Of a stretch of DNA of 64,000 nucleotides, positions 44,216 through 52,491 are shown piece by piece (the first letter of the stretch is position 1; the number at the start of each line of letters is the position of its first letter). Location: contig NZ_JAKLOY010000001.1 of NCBI RefSeq assembly GCF_023652955.1, forward strand, positions 124,001-188,000. The letters are read 5' to 3'. The translations under genes and the position numbers were made by a program. Below the pieces are notes generated by a model. It ran no database searches, was not told where the DNA came from, and saw only the letters and a program-made list of their open reading frames with translations. This DNA comes from Geomonas sp. Red32. Lineage in GTDB: Bacteria; Desulfobacterota; Desulfuromonadia; Geobacterales; Geobacteraceae.

Positions 44216-45556
44216 CTATAAGGCAACTGGTCCCCCTTTGTCAACGCCGGGCGGGAACTTTTCCGGGCTCACCAGATCCTTCATCGTCAGTCCCTCGAAG
44301 GCCTTCACGACCGCCCGGTCGGCGATCAGCAAAAGCTCGGCCGCCTGCTCCTCACCGGGGATGGGAGCGGATGCTCCATGTCCTCTCAGGCCGAGCACGA
44401 GGTCGGCCAGCGGGACCCGGTCGGGCTCCTTGGCCGGGTAGTAGGGGCCGCGGATCCCGCCGGTCTGGACGATGAATCCGGAGTCGACCAGCTGGGAGAG
44501 GATGTCGCTCATTACCCGGAGCGGCACCCGCAGTCTCAGCGCCAGTTGCTCGTCGTTCCAGCCGGGTGCGCCGGCCTCGAAGGCCTCGACGATGTGGCGA
44601 AGGGCGGCGAGGGCGACCAGTTCGCGCAGCGAGTGGCTGATGGCCTCACCGCGGATGTCGCGGCGGAACGTCCTCCGGTGCTGGTGTGCCGCCACCACCT
44701 CCATCCCGAAGAGGACGATGATCCAACTCGTGTAGATCCAGACCATCAGGATGGGGAGCGCGGCCAGGGTGCCGTAGATGGCGTTATAGCGGGCGGCTCC
44801 CACCTGGAAATGGATGTAGATCCACTGGGCAAGCTCCCAGAGGGTTCCGGCCAGGACCGCGCCGATCAGGGCCGACATGTAGCGGACGCGGGTGTTGGGG
44901 ATGAAGAGATAGAGGAGAAAGAAGGCGGCCCAGACCGTCAGGTAGGGAATGAGACTCAAGAGGAAAAGGAAGACGTCTCCCAGGTATGCGTACTCGAAAA
45001 ACCACCCCATAAGGTGCGGGCTTTGAAGGGTGGTGGCGATACTGGTAGCGGCCAGCAGCAGGATGGGCGCGCTGACCAGCACGCTCAGGTAATCGCTAAA
45101 CTTCCGGTAGAAAGTGCGGGTCTCCCCTACACCCCAGACCGCGTTGAAGGCGTCCTCGATGCTGGAGAGCATGGAGATCGAGGTGTAGATGAGGGCGGCG
45201 ACACCGATGGCACCGACCGAGCTCATGTTGGTGTTGCCGATGTAGGTGATGATGCGGGTGACCACCACCTCGGAGCCCGCCGCCATCTGGTTGATGACCC
45301 AGGGGGCCAGCTTGTTCTGGGCGCCCAGCCCCTTGAGGACCGAGAAACAGAGGGCGAGCAGCGGCACGAGGGATAATACGGTGGTGAAGGAGAGTGCGGT
45401 GGCGCGCAGGAAGGCGTCGTGGCTGAAGAAATTGGTCCCGACGTAGACGAGAAAGTGAAGGAGTTTGATCCCGCGCCCCTTTGCCCCCGGATAGGCTGCT
45501 GGGTCGAGCTCCCACAGTCTCTGCATGAACCCCTTGTTAGCGGACGTTCCGTCCAT
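44216..45556 (-). CDS. YihY/virulence factor BrkB family membrane protein with C-terminal winged helix
   Basis: A 446-residue protein. The first 290 residues are a YihY/BrkB multi-pass membrane domain (ATALSFTTVLSLVPLLAL, FNAVWGV, RYNAIYGTLAALPILMVWIY). The remaining 150 residues resemble an Rrf2/winged-helix domain (REL VALAALRHIVEAFEAG, then VMSDILSQLVDSGFIVQTGG). E. coli YihY lacks this extension. The membrane function is unsettled, and the extra domain suggests regulation or DNA contact. Weak GGGAA precedes the ATG at 45556. Confidence 0.9.
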   Translation of the reverse strand: MDGTSANKGFMQRLWELDPAAYPGAKGRGIKLLHFLVYVGTNFFSHDAFLRATALSFTTVLSLVPLLALCFSVLKGLGAQNKLAPWVINQMAAGSEVVVTRIITYIGNTNMSSVGAIGVAALIYTSISMLSSIEDAFNAVWGVGETRTFYRKFSDYLSVLVSAPILLLAATSIATTLQSPHLMGWFFEYAYLGDVFLFLLSLIPYLTVWAAFFLLYLFIPNTRVRYMSALIGAVLAGTLWELAQWIYIHFQVGAARYNAIYGTLAALPILMVWIYTSWIIVLFGMEVVAAHQHRRTFRRDIRGEAISHSLRELVALAALRHIVEAFEAGAPGWNDEQLALRLRVPLRVMSDILSQLVDSGFIVQTGGIRGPYYPAKEPDRVPLADLVLGLRGHGASAPIPGEEQAAELLLIADRAVVKAFEGLTMKDLVSPEKFPPGVDKGGPVAL

Positions 45557-45591
45557 AAATTCCCGATCGAAAAGCTAAGGGCTGGAAAGAA

Positions 45592-45615
45592 AAAAGCCCA
45601 CCGGAGTGGGCTTTT
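45592..45615. terminator. Intrinsic terminator after the YtxH gene
   Basis: AAAAGCCCAC (45592-45601) pairs with GTGGGCTTTT (45606-45615), loop CGGA. The A/T flanks make it bidirectional. It separates the YtxH/DUF948 unit from the YihY unit. Confidence 0.9.
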
Positions 45616-45631
45616 CAGGGGACGGGCTCCG

Positions 45632-45946
45632 TTAGAGCTGCGCCTGCTGTTTTTCCTTTTCCCGGTCCATCGCCTGCTTGCCTGCTTCGATGGCCGAGGT
45701 GATGATGCTCTTCTTCTCCAGGACCAGATCCTTGCCGTCCTCGTAGGTGGTACGGATCTTCTCCTGGGCCTCGTTGGCGTACTCCTTGATCTTGTCGACC
45801 GCATCGTCGGCCAGATCGCGGATCTTGCCGCGCATCTCCTCGCCGGTCTTGGGCGCGAAGAGCAAAGCGGCTCCGACGCCTACCGCTGCGCCAGCCAGAA
45901 ACGAAAGAAGCATGGTCCCGGTCCCGATATCCTTATCCTTTGCCAT
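45632..45946 (-). CDS. YtxH domain protein, 104 aa
   Basis: A short protein with one N-terminal hydrophobic stretch (about 13-30, LSFLAGAAVGVGAALLFAPKTGEE), the YtxH signature, followed by a long charged helix. YtxH proteins are general-stress-related membrane proteins of unknown mechanism. AGGGGGG lies before the ATG at 45946. It is 12 bp after the DUF948 gene and co-transcribed with it. Confidence 0.93.
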   Translation of the reverse strand: MAKDKDIGTGTMLLSFLAGAAVGVGAALLFAPKTGEEMRGKIRDLADDAVDKIKEYANEAQEKIRTTYEDGKDLVLEKKSIITSAIEAGKQAMDREKEKQQAQL

Positions 45947-45958
45947 GAAAGTGCCCCC

Positions 45959-46345
45959 CTATTTTTTTTTAATAAGTCTATCAGCTATGTAGCGGCCCGC
46001 AACCTTGGCCCCGGTAATCCAGGCCGAAGAGGTGTTGGTAACCTGGGTGGCGACGCCGATAATCTTGTTGATCATCCGGATGTTGTGGCCGGCGTGCCCC
46101 AGCTCTTCCAGCAGAAGGTTCACCCCTTCCGCGTTGGCGGCAGTAGCACTGGTCACCACCTTGACGTCGGAGAGGGTGGAGCGGAGATCGCCGATGAGCG
46201 GCTGGAGCTCGGACTGCAGGGTCTCCGATACCGACCGCAAGGTGGCGGCGGTTTTCTTGAGTTCGGCGAGTACGGGGATCAGACAGAGGGCGAGGATCAC
46301 CAGAGTCAGGGCCGTCACCGCGGAAGTGATCTGGAGCAAAAGCAT
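45959..46345 (-). CDS. DUF948-family membrane-anchored protein
   Basis: A 128-residue protein. The N-terminal membrane helix (about 5-27) is followed by an amphipathic, likely coiled-coil region (ELKKTAATLRSVSETLQSELQPLIGDLRSTLSDV), as in DUF948 proteins, which resemble a methyl-accepting-type stalk without its signalling tip. GGGAGG precedes the ATG. It forms a two-gene unit with the YtxH gene, an association often seen in other genomes. Confidence 0.9.
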   Translation of the reverse strand: MLLLQITSAVTALTLVILALCLIPVLAELKKTAATLRSVSETLQSELQPLIGDLRSTLSDVKVVTSATAANAEGVNLLLEELGHAGHNIRMINKIIGVATQVTNTSSAWITGAKVAGRYIADRLIKKK

Positions 46346-46371
46346 GCGAGCCTCCCTGGAAGATTCGGAAA

Positions 46372-46407
46372 TGAAAAAACGGGGAGGCCGTCATGCGGCC
46401 TCCCCGT
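46372..46407 (-). terminator. Intrinsic terminator of the cytochrome gene
   Basis: ACGGGGAGGCCG (46379-46390) and CGGCCTCCCCGT (46396-46407) form a 12-bp stem with a 5-nt loop. The A-run just before it becomes a T-run on the minus strand. Confidence 0.92.
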
Positions 46408-46421
46408 CGTTGGCAGGGGTG

Positions 46422-47312
46422 TTACTTCTTCTTGTGCTTCACGGCCTTGGCAGGAGCCTTCTCAGCCGGGGCAGCCGGAGCAGCCGGGGCAGCGGCGGCC
46501 TTCTTCGCCTCGGCGTCCTGGACGAAGTGGTTCAGGTCGTGGGCGATGTTGTGGCAGTCGCCGCACTTGGTGAACTTGGCGTGGATGGCGGCGGCGTGCG
46601 GCTTGCCGTGGCACTGGGTGCACTGCGGAACGGTCTTATGCTTGTCCTTGTGGCAGTAAGCGCAGGAGAGCTTGCTGTGCTTGAAGGGGCTGGCGCTCAG
46701 CAGGGTGTAGGCGCGCTTGTGGCAGGCGGCGCAGTATTTCGGCGGAATGTCGGACTTGTAGGTCACGTTCTTGGGCTGGTGAGCCTTGTGGCAGGCCGAG
46801 CAGTCCTTGGCGGTGATGTCAGCCGAGTGCGAGTTGTGGCACTTGGTGCAAGCCGGCTTGAAGCCGTGAACGTTATGGCAGAAGGAGCAGGCGAGGGCAG
46901 TATGCTTGCTCGGGTTCGCCCGCAGCTGCTGGATCTGCTGGGTGTGGCAGGTCAGGCAGGGGTCGGTCACGTTGTTGCCGAACTTGATGATCTTCGGGGT
47001 GTGCGGGTTGGTGTGGCAACCAAGGCAGCCCTGGAGCTTGAAGTGCGGCTTGTCGGTGTGGCACATGTTGCACTGCGGGATGGGATGCTTAACCTTGGGG
47101 GGATGACCCTGGTGGCAGTCCTGGCAGGTGACCTCGGTCTTGTGCTTGCCGCCGTTGGCTGCGATATCGCGCGGCGGAGCCTCGTGACACTTTACGCAGT
47201 CAGCGCTGGTCAGCTTGGCAACCGGCTGTGCGGGGTCAGCGGCCATTGCCGTCCCGACCAGAACGGTCAGTACGAATGCCGGTATAAGGTTGATTAGTCT
47301 TGCTACTCTCAT
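46422..47312 (-). CDS. Periplasmic 12-haem c-type cytochrome
   Basis: A 296-residue exported cytochrome with a Sec signal peptide (cleavage near AMA|ADP). I count twelve CXXCH haem-attachment motifs, from CVKCH to CGDCH, in about 220 residues, plus many additional His that can serve as distal ligands. There is about one haem per 18 residues, typical of electron wires. No lipobox is seen. After the last haem a low-complexity Ala/Pro/Lys tail of about 30 residues ends in KHKKK. AAGGAGG lies before the ATG. It is monocistronic, with a near-consensus promoter. The electron partners are unknown. Confidence 0.94.
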   Translation of the reverse strand: MRVARLINLIPAFVLTVLVGTAMAADPAQPVAKLTSADCVKCHEAPPRDIAANGGKHKTEVTCQDCHQGHPPKVKHPIPQCNMCHTDKPHFKLQGCLGCHTNPHTPKIIKFGNNVTDPCLTCHTQQIQQLRANPSKHTALACSFCHNVHGFKPACTKCHNSHSADITAKDCSACHKAHQPKNVTYKSDIPPKYCAACHKRAYTLLSASPFKHSKLSCAYCHKDKHKTVPQCTQCHGKPHAAAIHAKFTKCGDCHNIAHDLNHFVQDAEAKKAAAAPAAPAAPAEKAPAKAVKHKKK

Positions 47313-47348
47313 TGCCCCCTCCTTGGTTTTAAATAAATCGAGTTTAAT

Positions 47349-47374
47349 TTAATTACGGATTTTAATCACGGATT
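47349..47374. repeat. Tandem 13-bp direct repeat at the cytochrome promoter
   Basis: TTAATTACGGATT (47349-47361) is followed immediately by TTAATCACGGATT (47362-47374), with one mismatch. The pair spans the predicted transcription start on the minus strand, next to the -10 box, and is therefore a candidate repressor or activator site. Confidence 0.6.
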
Positions 47375-47401
47375 TATATAACGTCTTTAGGTGCTTGTCA
47401 A
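47373..47401 (-). promoter_or_regulatory. Strong promoter of the cytochrome gene
   Basis: On the minus strand a perfect TTGACA (47401-47396), a 17-bp spacer and TATAAA (47378-47373). It is the best consensus match in the window. Confidence 0.8.
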
Positions 47402-47454
47402 CCATTGCCTGTCGCGGATCGTCGTTATTTTGGGCCCCGGCGGAATTTAGGGGG

Positions 47455-48156
47455 CTACATCGACTTGTTCCAGGCAAGTTTGCGTTCCAGCAGCCTCGAA
47501 AGGGAGGTGAACGCGTAGCAGATCACGAAGTAGACCGCCGCGATGAAGATGAAGATTTCCGTCGGGTAGGCCATGGTCCGGTTGTTGATCTGGGTCGCTA
47601 CGTGGGTCAGCTCGGAGACCCCCACGATGAAGGCCAGCGAGGTGTCCTTGATCAGCGAGACGAACTGGTTCACGAAGGAGGGGATCATGTTGCGAAGCCC
47701 CTGGGGGAGGACGATGTAGAGCATCGCCTGCCACGGCTTGAGCCCCGTGGAGAGGGCAGCCTCGGTCTGCCCCTTGGGGATCCCCTCGATCCCCGCCCTG
47801 ACGATCTGGGACATGTAGGCGGAGGTGAAGAGGGTGAGCCCCATGATGACGGTCTCGCTTTCCGGGGTGGTCTTCCCGAGGATGAGCGGGAGAAGGAAGT
47901 ACATCCAGAAGATCACCATCAAAAGCGGGAGCCCGCGGACCGTGTTGATGAACACCATGACCGGGATCCGGATCAGGCGCTGCCGCGAGATGCTCAAAAG
48001 CCCGAGGACGAGGCCGCCGAAGAGCGAAAGGACGCAGGAGACCACGGCCAGCCAGATGGTGAGGGCGAATCCACCGAGCGGCCCGTTGGGGTAGCGGCCG
48101 ATCATGAAGTAGGTGATGTTGTCGGCGATGACGTGAAAATCGAGGAACGGTTCCAT
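47455..48156 (-). CDS. Polar amino acid ABC transporter permease (second)
   Basis: A 233-residue inner-membrane permease of the HisMQ/GltJK type. It has five or so helices, VRGLPLLMVIFW, and the EAA loop EGIPKGQTEAALSTGLKPWQAMLYIVLPQ that contacts the ATPase. It starts 2 bp after the preceding permease gene. Together with the three upstream genes it forms an importer for acidic or related amino acids. It is the last gene of the unit. Confidence 0.94.
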   Translation of the reverse strand: MEPFLDFHVIADNITYFMIGRYPNGPLGGFALTIWLAVVSCVLSLFGGLVLGLLSISRQRLIRIPVMVFINTVRGLPLLMVIFWMYFLLPLILGKTTPESETVIMGLTLFTSAYMSQIVRAGIEGIPKGQTEAALSTGLKPWQAMLYIVLPQGLRNMIPSFVNQFVSLIKDTSLAFIVGVSELTHVATQINNRTMAYPTEIFIFIAAVYFVICYAFTSLSRLLERKLAWNKSM

Positions 48157-48158
48157 CG

Positions 48159-48866
48159 CTATGCCGCCTTGTGCGGGTTGAGGACCCGCCGGTCATACTG
48201 ATACACCAGGAAGGTGATGCTGCTGGAGATGACGAGGTAAACGACGGTGGCCGCCCCGAAGGCCTCGAACCCCTTGAAGGTGTAACTTTCCACCTGGCGG
48301 GCCTGGTAGGTGAGCTCGGCAACGCCGATGGTCATCGCCAGCGAAGAGTTTTTGGCGAGGTTCAGGAACTGGTTCACCAGGGGGGGCACCGTGATGCGCA
48401 CCGCCTGGGGAAGAATGATGTACTGCATCGAGCGCAGGTAGGAGAACCCTGCACTGCGGGCGGCTTCCATCTGCTCCTTGGGGATGGAGAGGATGCCGGA
48501 GCGGATGTCCTCCGCAATGAAGGCCGAGGTGTAAATGGAGAGCGCGATGACGGCGGCGGCGAATTCGAAGTTGGTGTTGTTCAGCCAGTCGTTGACGGCC
48601 TGGGGGAGGATCTTGTAGGAGCCGAAGTACCAGAAGAAGATCTGGACCAGCAGCGGGGTGTTCCTGAAGAACTCCAGGTAGGCCAGTGCGATGTAACGGA
48701 CCGGCTTCACCTGGCTCATGCGGAGCACGGCCAGCAAGAGCCCCAAAACGAAGGCGAAGACGATGGAGATGGCGGAAAGCTCCAGGGTCACCTTGACGCC
48801 GGAGACGAGCCACTCGAAGTATTTACCCGAGGTGATGATCGACCAGTCGAAATGATAATTGAGCAT
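48159..48866 (-). CDS. Polar amino acid ABC transporter permease (first)
   Basis: A 235-residue permease paralogous to the next gene, with FRNTPLLVQIFFWYFG and the EAA loop SIPKEQMEAARSAGFSYLRSMQYIILPQ. The ATG at 48866 has GAGG 7 bp upstream; a TTG just before it is less likely. The two permeases probably form a heterodimer. It is separated from the binding-protein gene by a GC-rich palindrome. Confidence 0.94.
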   Translation of the reverse strand: MLNYHFDWSIITSGKYFEWLVSGVKVTLELSAISIVFAFVLGLLLAVLRMSQVKPVRYIALAYLEFFRNTPLLVQIFFWYFGSYKILPQAVNDWLNNTNFEFAAAVIALSIYTSAFIAEDIRSGILSIPKEQMEAARSAGFSYLRSMQYIILPQAVRITVPPLVNQFLNLAKNSSLAMTIGVAELTYQARQVESYTFKGFEAFGAATVVYLVISSSITFLVYQYDRRVLNPHKAA

Positions 48867-48910
48867 CAACGAGCCTCTATGGTTTATCTACTCATCGGAT
48901 AACGCATCGG

Positions 48911-48997
48911 CATCCCCTCCCCCTTCAGGGGAGCGGCAGGTGGCAGCACCCTCTCGCGAGGGTATCCCTGCCCCCCCTCCGGATGGGAAGGGGGGCA
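48911..48997. repeat. GC-rich palindrome cluster
   Basis: Three small hairpins in series: CCCCTCCCCCTTCAGGGGAG, ACCCTC-TCGC-GAGGGT, and TGCCCCCCCTCC with GGGAAGGGGGGCA. It lies between the binding-protein and permease genes of the ABC operon and could lower downstream expression. Confidence 0.6.
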
Positions 48998-49006
48998 AGG
49001 CGGACC

Positions 49007-49825
49007 TTATTTGTCAGCGGTGATTTTGAAGGTGCGCTTGAGCGGGGTGGAGGTCTTCGGACCGAACCAGCGCTCGAAGATCTTCCGGGCTTCGCCGTTT
49101 CTCTCCATCTCGAGGAGGGTCTTGTCGACAAACTTCACGAAGTTGGTGTCGCCTTTGCGCATGCCGAGTCCGTAGGGCTCGTTGGAGATCTGGATGTTCG
49201 GGATCTCGAACTTGTTCTTGTTGGGAGCCTTGCCGAGGATACCGGCCAAGATGGACTCGTCGGTGGTGACGGCGGCGACCTTACCCTGCTGCAGGGCCAG
49301 GAAGGCCTGCGGATAGTCGTCGAAGGAGAGGACGGTGGCGGTCGGGATGGCGGCCTTCACGTTCTGCTCGGAGGTGGAACCCTTGGCGGTGCCGATCTTC
49401 TTGCCGGCCAGGTCCTTGAGGCTCCTCACCTTCCCTTTCGGGGTGATGAACTTCTGGCCGGTCAGGAAGTAGGTGTAGGAGAAGTCGATCTGCTTCGCGC
49501 GCTCCGGGTTTTTGGTCATGGTGGCGGCGATGATGTCGATGTTGCCTTCCTCGAGCTGCGGCATCCTGCTGGCGGAGGTAACCGGCTTGAGCTCAAGCTT
49601 CACGCCGAGTTTCTTCGCGATGTACTTGCAGAAGTCGATGTCGTACCCGACGATCTCGCGGGTCTTCTCGTCGATGTAGCCGAAGGGGGGAAGGGAGTCC
49701 TTCACGCCGACCACCAGCACACCTTTCTTTTTCACCTCGGCCAGGGTGTCGCCGGCAGCGAGGGCGCTGTGGGCGAGAGTGCCGACCAGCAGTACAGCGG
49801 CAAACAGGGTCATCAGTTTCTTCAT
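49007..49825 (-). CDS. Polar amino acid ABC transporter substrate-binding protein
   Basis: A 272-residue periplasmic binding protein (SBP_bac_3 type) with a signal peptide (cleavage near ALA|AGD). It shows VVGVKDSLPPFGYID, EIVGYDIDFCKYIAKKLGVK and the ligand-contact KKIGTAKGSTSEQN region. Motifs and operon composition resemble glutamate/aspartate binders. AAGGAGG precedes the ATG. The ligand is inferred from family, not proved. Confidence 0.93.
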   Translation of the reverse strand: MKKLMTLFAAVLLVGTLAHSALAAGDTLAEVKKKGVLVVGVKDSLPPFGYIDEKTREIVGYDIDFCKYIAKKLGVKLELKPVTSASRMPQLEEGNIDIIAATMTKNPERAKQIDFSYTYFLTGQKFITPKGKVRSLKDLAGKKIGTAKGSTSEQNVKAAIPTATVLSFDDYPQAFLALQQGKVAAVTTDESILAGILGKAPNKNKFEIPNIQISNEPYGLGMRKGDTNFVKFVDKTLLEMERNGEARKIFERWFGPKTSTPLKRTFKITADK

Positions 49826-49993
49826 CGTGCATCCTCCTTGAGTTAATGGTAGTGCAGCATGAAAAGGTACGACGACTATCCTCCTCCCAGCCGCCCCCGA
49901 TGAGGGGTGACCGGGAGAAAGGCGATACTCGGAAAACTCCGCCAGCCAAGTTCCCCTCTCTCCAGGGAGTGGACAGGGCGAGGACCGGGCTAA

Positions 49994-50728
49994 TCAATGC
50001 ATGGGCGAGAGCAGCTGTTTCAGGAACTGCTGCGCCCTTTCGTGCTGGGGATTCTTGAAGAATGCCTCTGGCTCTCTCTCCTCGAGGATGACACCGGCGT
50101 CCATGAAGACCACCCGGTCGGAGACCTCGCGGGCAAATCCCATCTCGTGGGTTACCACCACCATGGTCATTCCGCTCTTGGCCAGATCCTGCATGACCGC
50201 CAGCACCTCGCCGATCATCTCCGGGTCCAGGGCGGAGGTCGGCTCGTCGAACAGCATGATCCGCGGCTTCATCGCCAGCGCCCGGGCGATGGCGACGCGC
50301 TGCTGCTGCCCGCCGGAGAGCTGGGTGGGATAGGCATCCCTCTTCACGGCCAGCCCGACGCGCTCCAGGAGCGCCATGGCCTGCTCCTCGGCCTCCTTTT
50401 TGGGAGTCTTCCTGATCTTGATGGGGGCCAGGGTGATGTTGGAAAGCACCGAAAGGTGCGGATAGAGGTTGAACTGCTGGAATACGAAACCGACCTCGGC
50501 CCTGAGCTTATTGATGTCGGTCTTCTTGTCGGAGAGATCCATGCCGTCGACGACCAGGCGTCCTTCGTTGATCGGTTCCAGCTGGTTGATAGTCCTGATC
50601 AGGGTCGACTTGCCGCTTCCGGAGGGACCGCAGACAACGACGACTTCACCTGGTTTGACATGCAGGTTGATATCGTTAAGCACATGCAGCTTCTTGAACC
50701 ACTTGTGGACACCCTCGAAGGTAATCAT
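49994..50728 (-). CDS. Polar amino acid ABC transporter ATP-binding protein
   Basis: A 244-residue ABC ATPase: Walker [11 protein letters not shown]-loop [13 protein letters not shown], signature LSGGQQQR, Walker [16 protein letters not shown] and switch [13 protein letters not shown]. This is the GlnQ/GltL subfamily. The frame is open 54 bp upstream, but ATG 50728 with GGGAG is the real start ([11 protein letters not shown]). It is the first gene of the importer operon: ATPase, binding protein, permease, permease. Confidence 0.95.
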   Translation of the reverse strand: MITFEGVHKWFKKLHVLNDINLHVKPGEVVVVCGPSGSGKSTLIRTINQLEPINEGRLVVDGMDLSDKKTDINKLRAEVGFVFQQFNLYPHLSVLSNITLAPIKIRKTPKKEAEEQAMALLERVGLAVKRDAYPTQLSGGQQQRVAIARALAMKPRIMLFDEPTSALDPEMIGEVLAVMQDLAKSGMTMVVVTHEMGFAREVSDRVVFMDAGVILEEREPEAFFKNPQHERAQQFLKQLLSPMH

Positions 50729-50869
50729 CTGAACTCCCAGAGGCTCTTGGATACAAGGAAAACGGATGGAAATCCGTTGCATCTTAAGTAACAGTTACAT
50801 GAATTGCAACTCAAAGTTTGGCCGTCCTGAACAAAATTAAAACGGCATTGTCAGAAATCCCGGATCTAT

Positions 50870-50897
50870 ATCATACGAGGTGATCGAGATTGTGCAA
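50870..50897 (-). promoter_or_regulatory. Candidate promoter of the ABC importer operon
   Basis: On the minus strand TTGCAC (50897-50892), a 16-bp spacer and TATGAT (50875-50870). The leader to the ATPase start is about 135 nt. Confidence 0.4.
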
Positions 50898-51040
50898 CTG
50901 TGTGATTGAACTTATTTTCTGTGCCAGTGCGCTTTCCACTTTGCCACGTGCCCCGGGAGAGAGGACGGGGGTCAGGGAAGCGTTGAAAGCGGCTGGGAAA
51001 TAATCGGGTTTGCGTGAGCCGGGAAGTCCGCTGAAATTCC

Positions 51041-51072
51041 CCCTGTCCCTCCTTCGCAACGGGGGGACAGGG
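51041..51072. repeat. GC-rich palindrome after gspN
   Basis: CCCTGTCCC (51041-51049) and GGGACAGGG (51064-51072) flank a loop containing TTCGCAA. It is directly downstream of the T2SS operon and could mark its 3' end; there is no T-run. Confidence 0.65.
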
Positions 51073-51106
51073 AGATGAGCCGCAGGAGGGAGAAGGAGCC
51101 GGGAAC

Positions 51107-51946
51107 TTAGATCGATGGGTGTCCGAGGGTGCCGCGGATCGGTATGGAGTAGGCGCCGGGGGAAGTCTGGTACTTGACCAGCAGCAGGAAGACGAACTTC
51201 TGACGCTCGAGGAACTCGGGCTTGGGCATCATCTCCAGGGTGAGGTCGAGGGGGGAATTGGCAACCGGGTTGGCAAGGACGCTGGCCCCTTTCAGCCGGA
51301 CGTAGATGCCGTCCCCTTCCAGGGTGAAGCTCTTGAGGTCGGCCTTCCCCTTGGTGATGGCGAGCGCACCTCGCACCTGGCGGTAGGAGGCGTCGGGAAG
51401 TGGCATGGCTCCGATCTTCACCCCGCCCAGCTCGGCCCCCCGCACCTCCAGCTTGATGTCACCCTCCGGGGCGTGGTTCACCATCTTCACCTGGCCGTCC
51501 ACCTTGAGCTCCCCGCGGACCTTGGCCTCGGCCACCGAGGTGAAGAAGGGGACGTCCTCCAGCCGAATCCCATTCCCTTTCAGGTTCCACCCCTGGGTCC
51601 GTCCCGCGGTGGCCTCGCCGGAGAGCTCTCCCCCCGCCCCTACCCCGGCATGGTAGGCGAAAACCGCCTTGCCGGTGAAGAGGGGGAAAATCTCCAGACG
51701 GACCCGTGCCCTGCGTAGTTTGAGAAGAGACCCCTTGTCCGAGGAGATCTCGACGTTGTCGGCCTTGACCCCGACCGGGAAGGCCTTGCCGAAGCCGGTG
51801 AAGGCGACGGTGTAGCCGGCATTCTCCGCCGCCCGCACGATCACCCCTCTGATGGCGTCGTTGGGGGTGAAGACGAGGGTGAGGAAGAGAAAGGCCAAAA
51901 GGCCGGCGGGAATGCCGGCCACGTAGTAGACGAGGCGCTGTTTCAT
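51107..51946 (-). CDS. gspN: Type II secretion system protein GspN
   Basis: A 279-residue inner-membrane protein with one N-terminal helix (about 8-28) and a large periplasmic region rich in beta structure, with repeated Gly-rich stretches. GspN is an accessory part of T2SS of uncertain role, distantly like AsmA-type proteins. Its start overlaps the gspM stop by 4 bp, and it closes the operon. Identification rests on this position plus architecture. Confidence 0.85.
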   Translation of the reverse strand: MKQRLVYYVAGIPAGLLAFLFLTLVFTPNDAIRGVIVRAAENAGYTVAFTGFGKAFPVGVKADNVEISSDKGSLLKLRRARVRLEIFPLFTGKAVFAYHAGVGAGGELSGEATAGRTQGWNLKGNGIRLEDVPFFTSVAEAKVRGELKVDGQVKMVNHAPEGDIKLEVRGAELGGVKIGAMPLPDASYRQVRGALAITKGKADLKSFTLEGDGIYVRLKGASVLANPVANSPLDLTLEMMPKPEFLERQKFVFLLLVKYQTSPGAYSIPIRGTLGHPSI

Positions 51947-52491
51947 CGAGCGGTCGCGGCCGGAGCCGGCTTGAGCAGGGCAACGGTGAGGGTGACGTCC
52001 AGCTTGGAAGGATCGTCGAAACGCTGCTTGACGAGTGCCTTCTTGACGGTGACCGGCCGCGTCCCCTTCTCCAGCCGGAACAAAAGGTTGGCGAGCTCGT
52101 TGGCGGTGAGGGCGTCGATCTTGATGTCGGCGGCGTCTTCCTGGTAGCCCGGGATGTCGTCACCCTTGACCGGCTTGACCTGCACGCCGCGCCCCTTGAT
52201 CCCGATCTCGTCGATGATCTTGGCGGGGGTGTCGTCGAGCTTGGTGGACGCCAGCCGGTTGGCCATCCGCTGGGCCACGGCGTTGGCGCCCTGGTAGCGG
52301 ATCTTGAGCCGCATCATCTCGCTGACGTCCGCCTCGCGGGCCCGTCTCTTCTTCTCCAGCGCGGAGATCCTGCTGTTGATGGCGGAGAGGGTCACCACGA
52401 CGATCAGCAAGGCGGCCAGCACGATCCCGAGCCGCTGCCGGGTGCGGACGTCGAGCCGCTGGAAGTTGGCGATCAGTTCCTGGTGGGTCAT
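51943..52491 (-). CDS. gspM: Type II secretion system protein GspM
   Basis: A 182-residue inner-membrane assembly-platform protein. A short cytoplasmic tail, one helix (about 22-40), a coiled-coil segment (SRISALEKKRRAREADVSEM) and a ferredoxin-like periplasmic domain follow the GspM plan. It overlaps gspL and gspN by 4 bp each. GspM pairs with GspL. Confidence 0.87.
   Translation of the reverse strand: MTHQELIANFQRLDVRTRQRLGIVLAALLIVVVTLSAINSRISALEKKRRAREADVSEMMRLKIRYQGANAVAQRMANRLASTKLDDTPAKIIDEIGIKGRGVQVKPVKGDDIPGYQEDAADIKIDALTANELANLLFRLEKGTRPVTVKKALVKQRFDDPSKLDVTLTVALLKPAPAATAR

Larger units (their letters stand above)
50729..51106. other. Non-coding gap between gspN and the ABC importer
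   Basis: 378 bp. It holds the candidate promoter at 50870-50897 and the GC-rich palindrome at 51041-51072. No gene is seen in the remainder. Confidence 0.45.
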
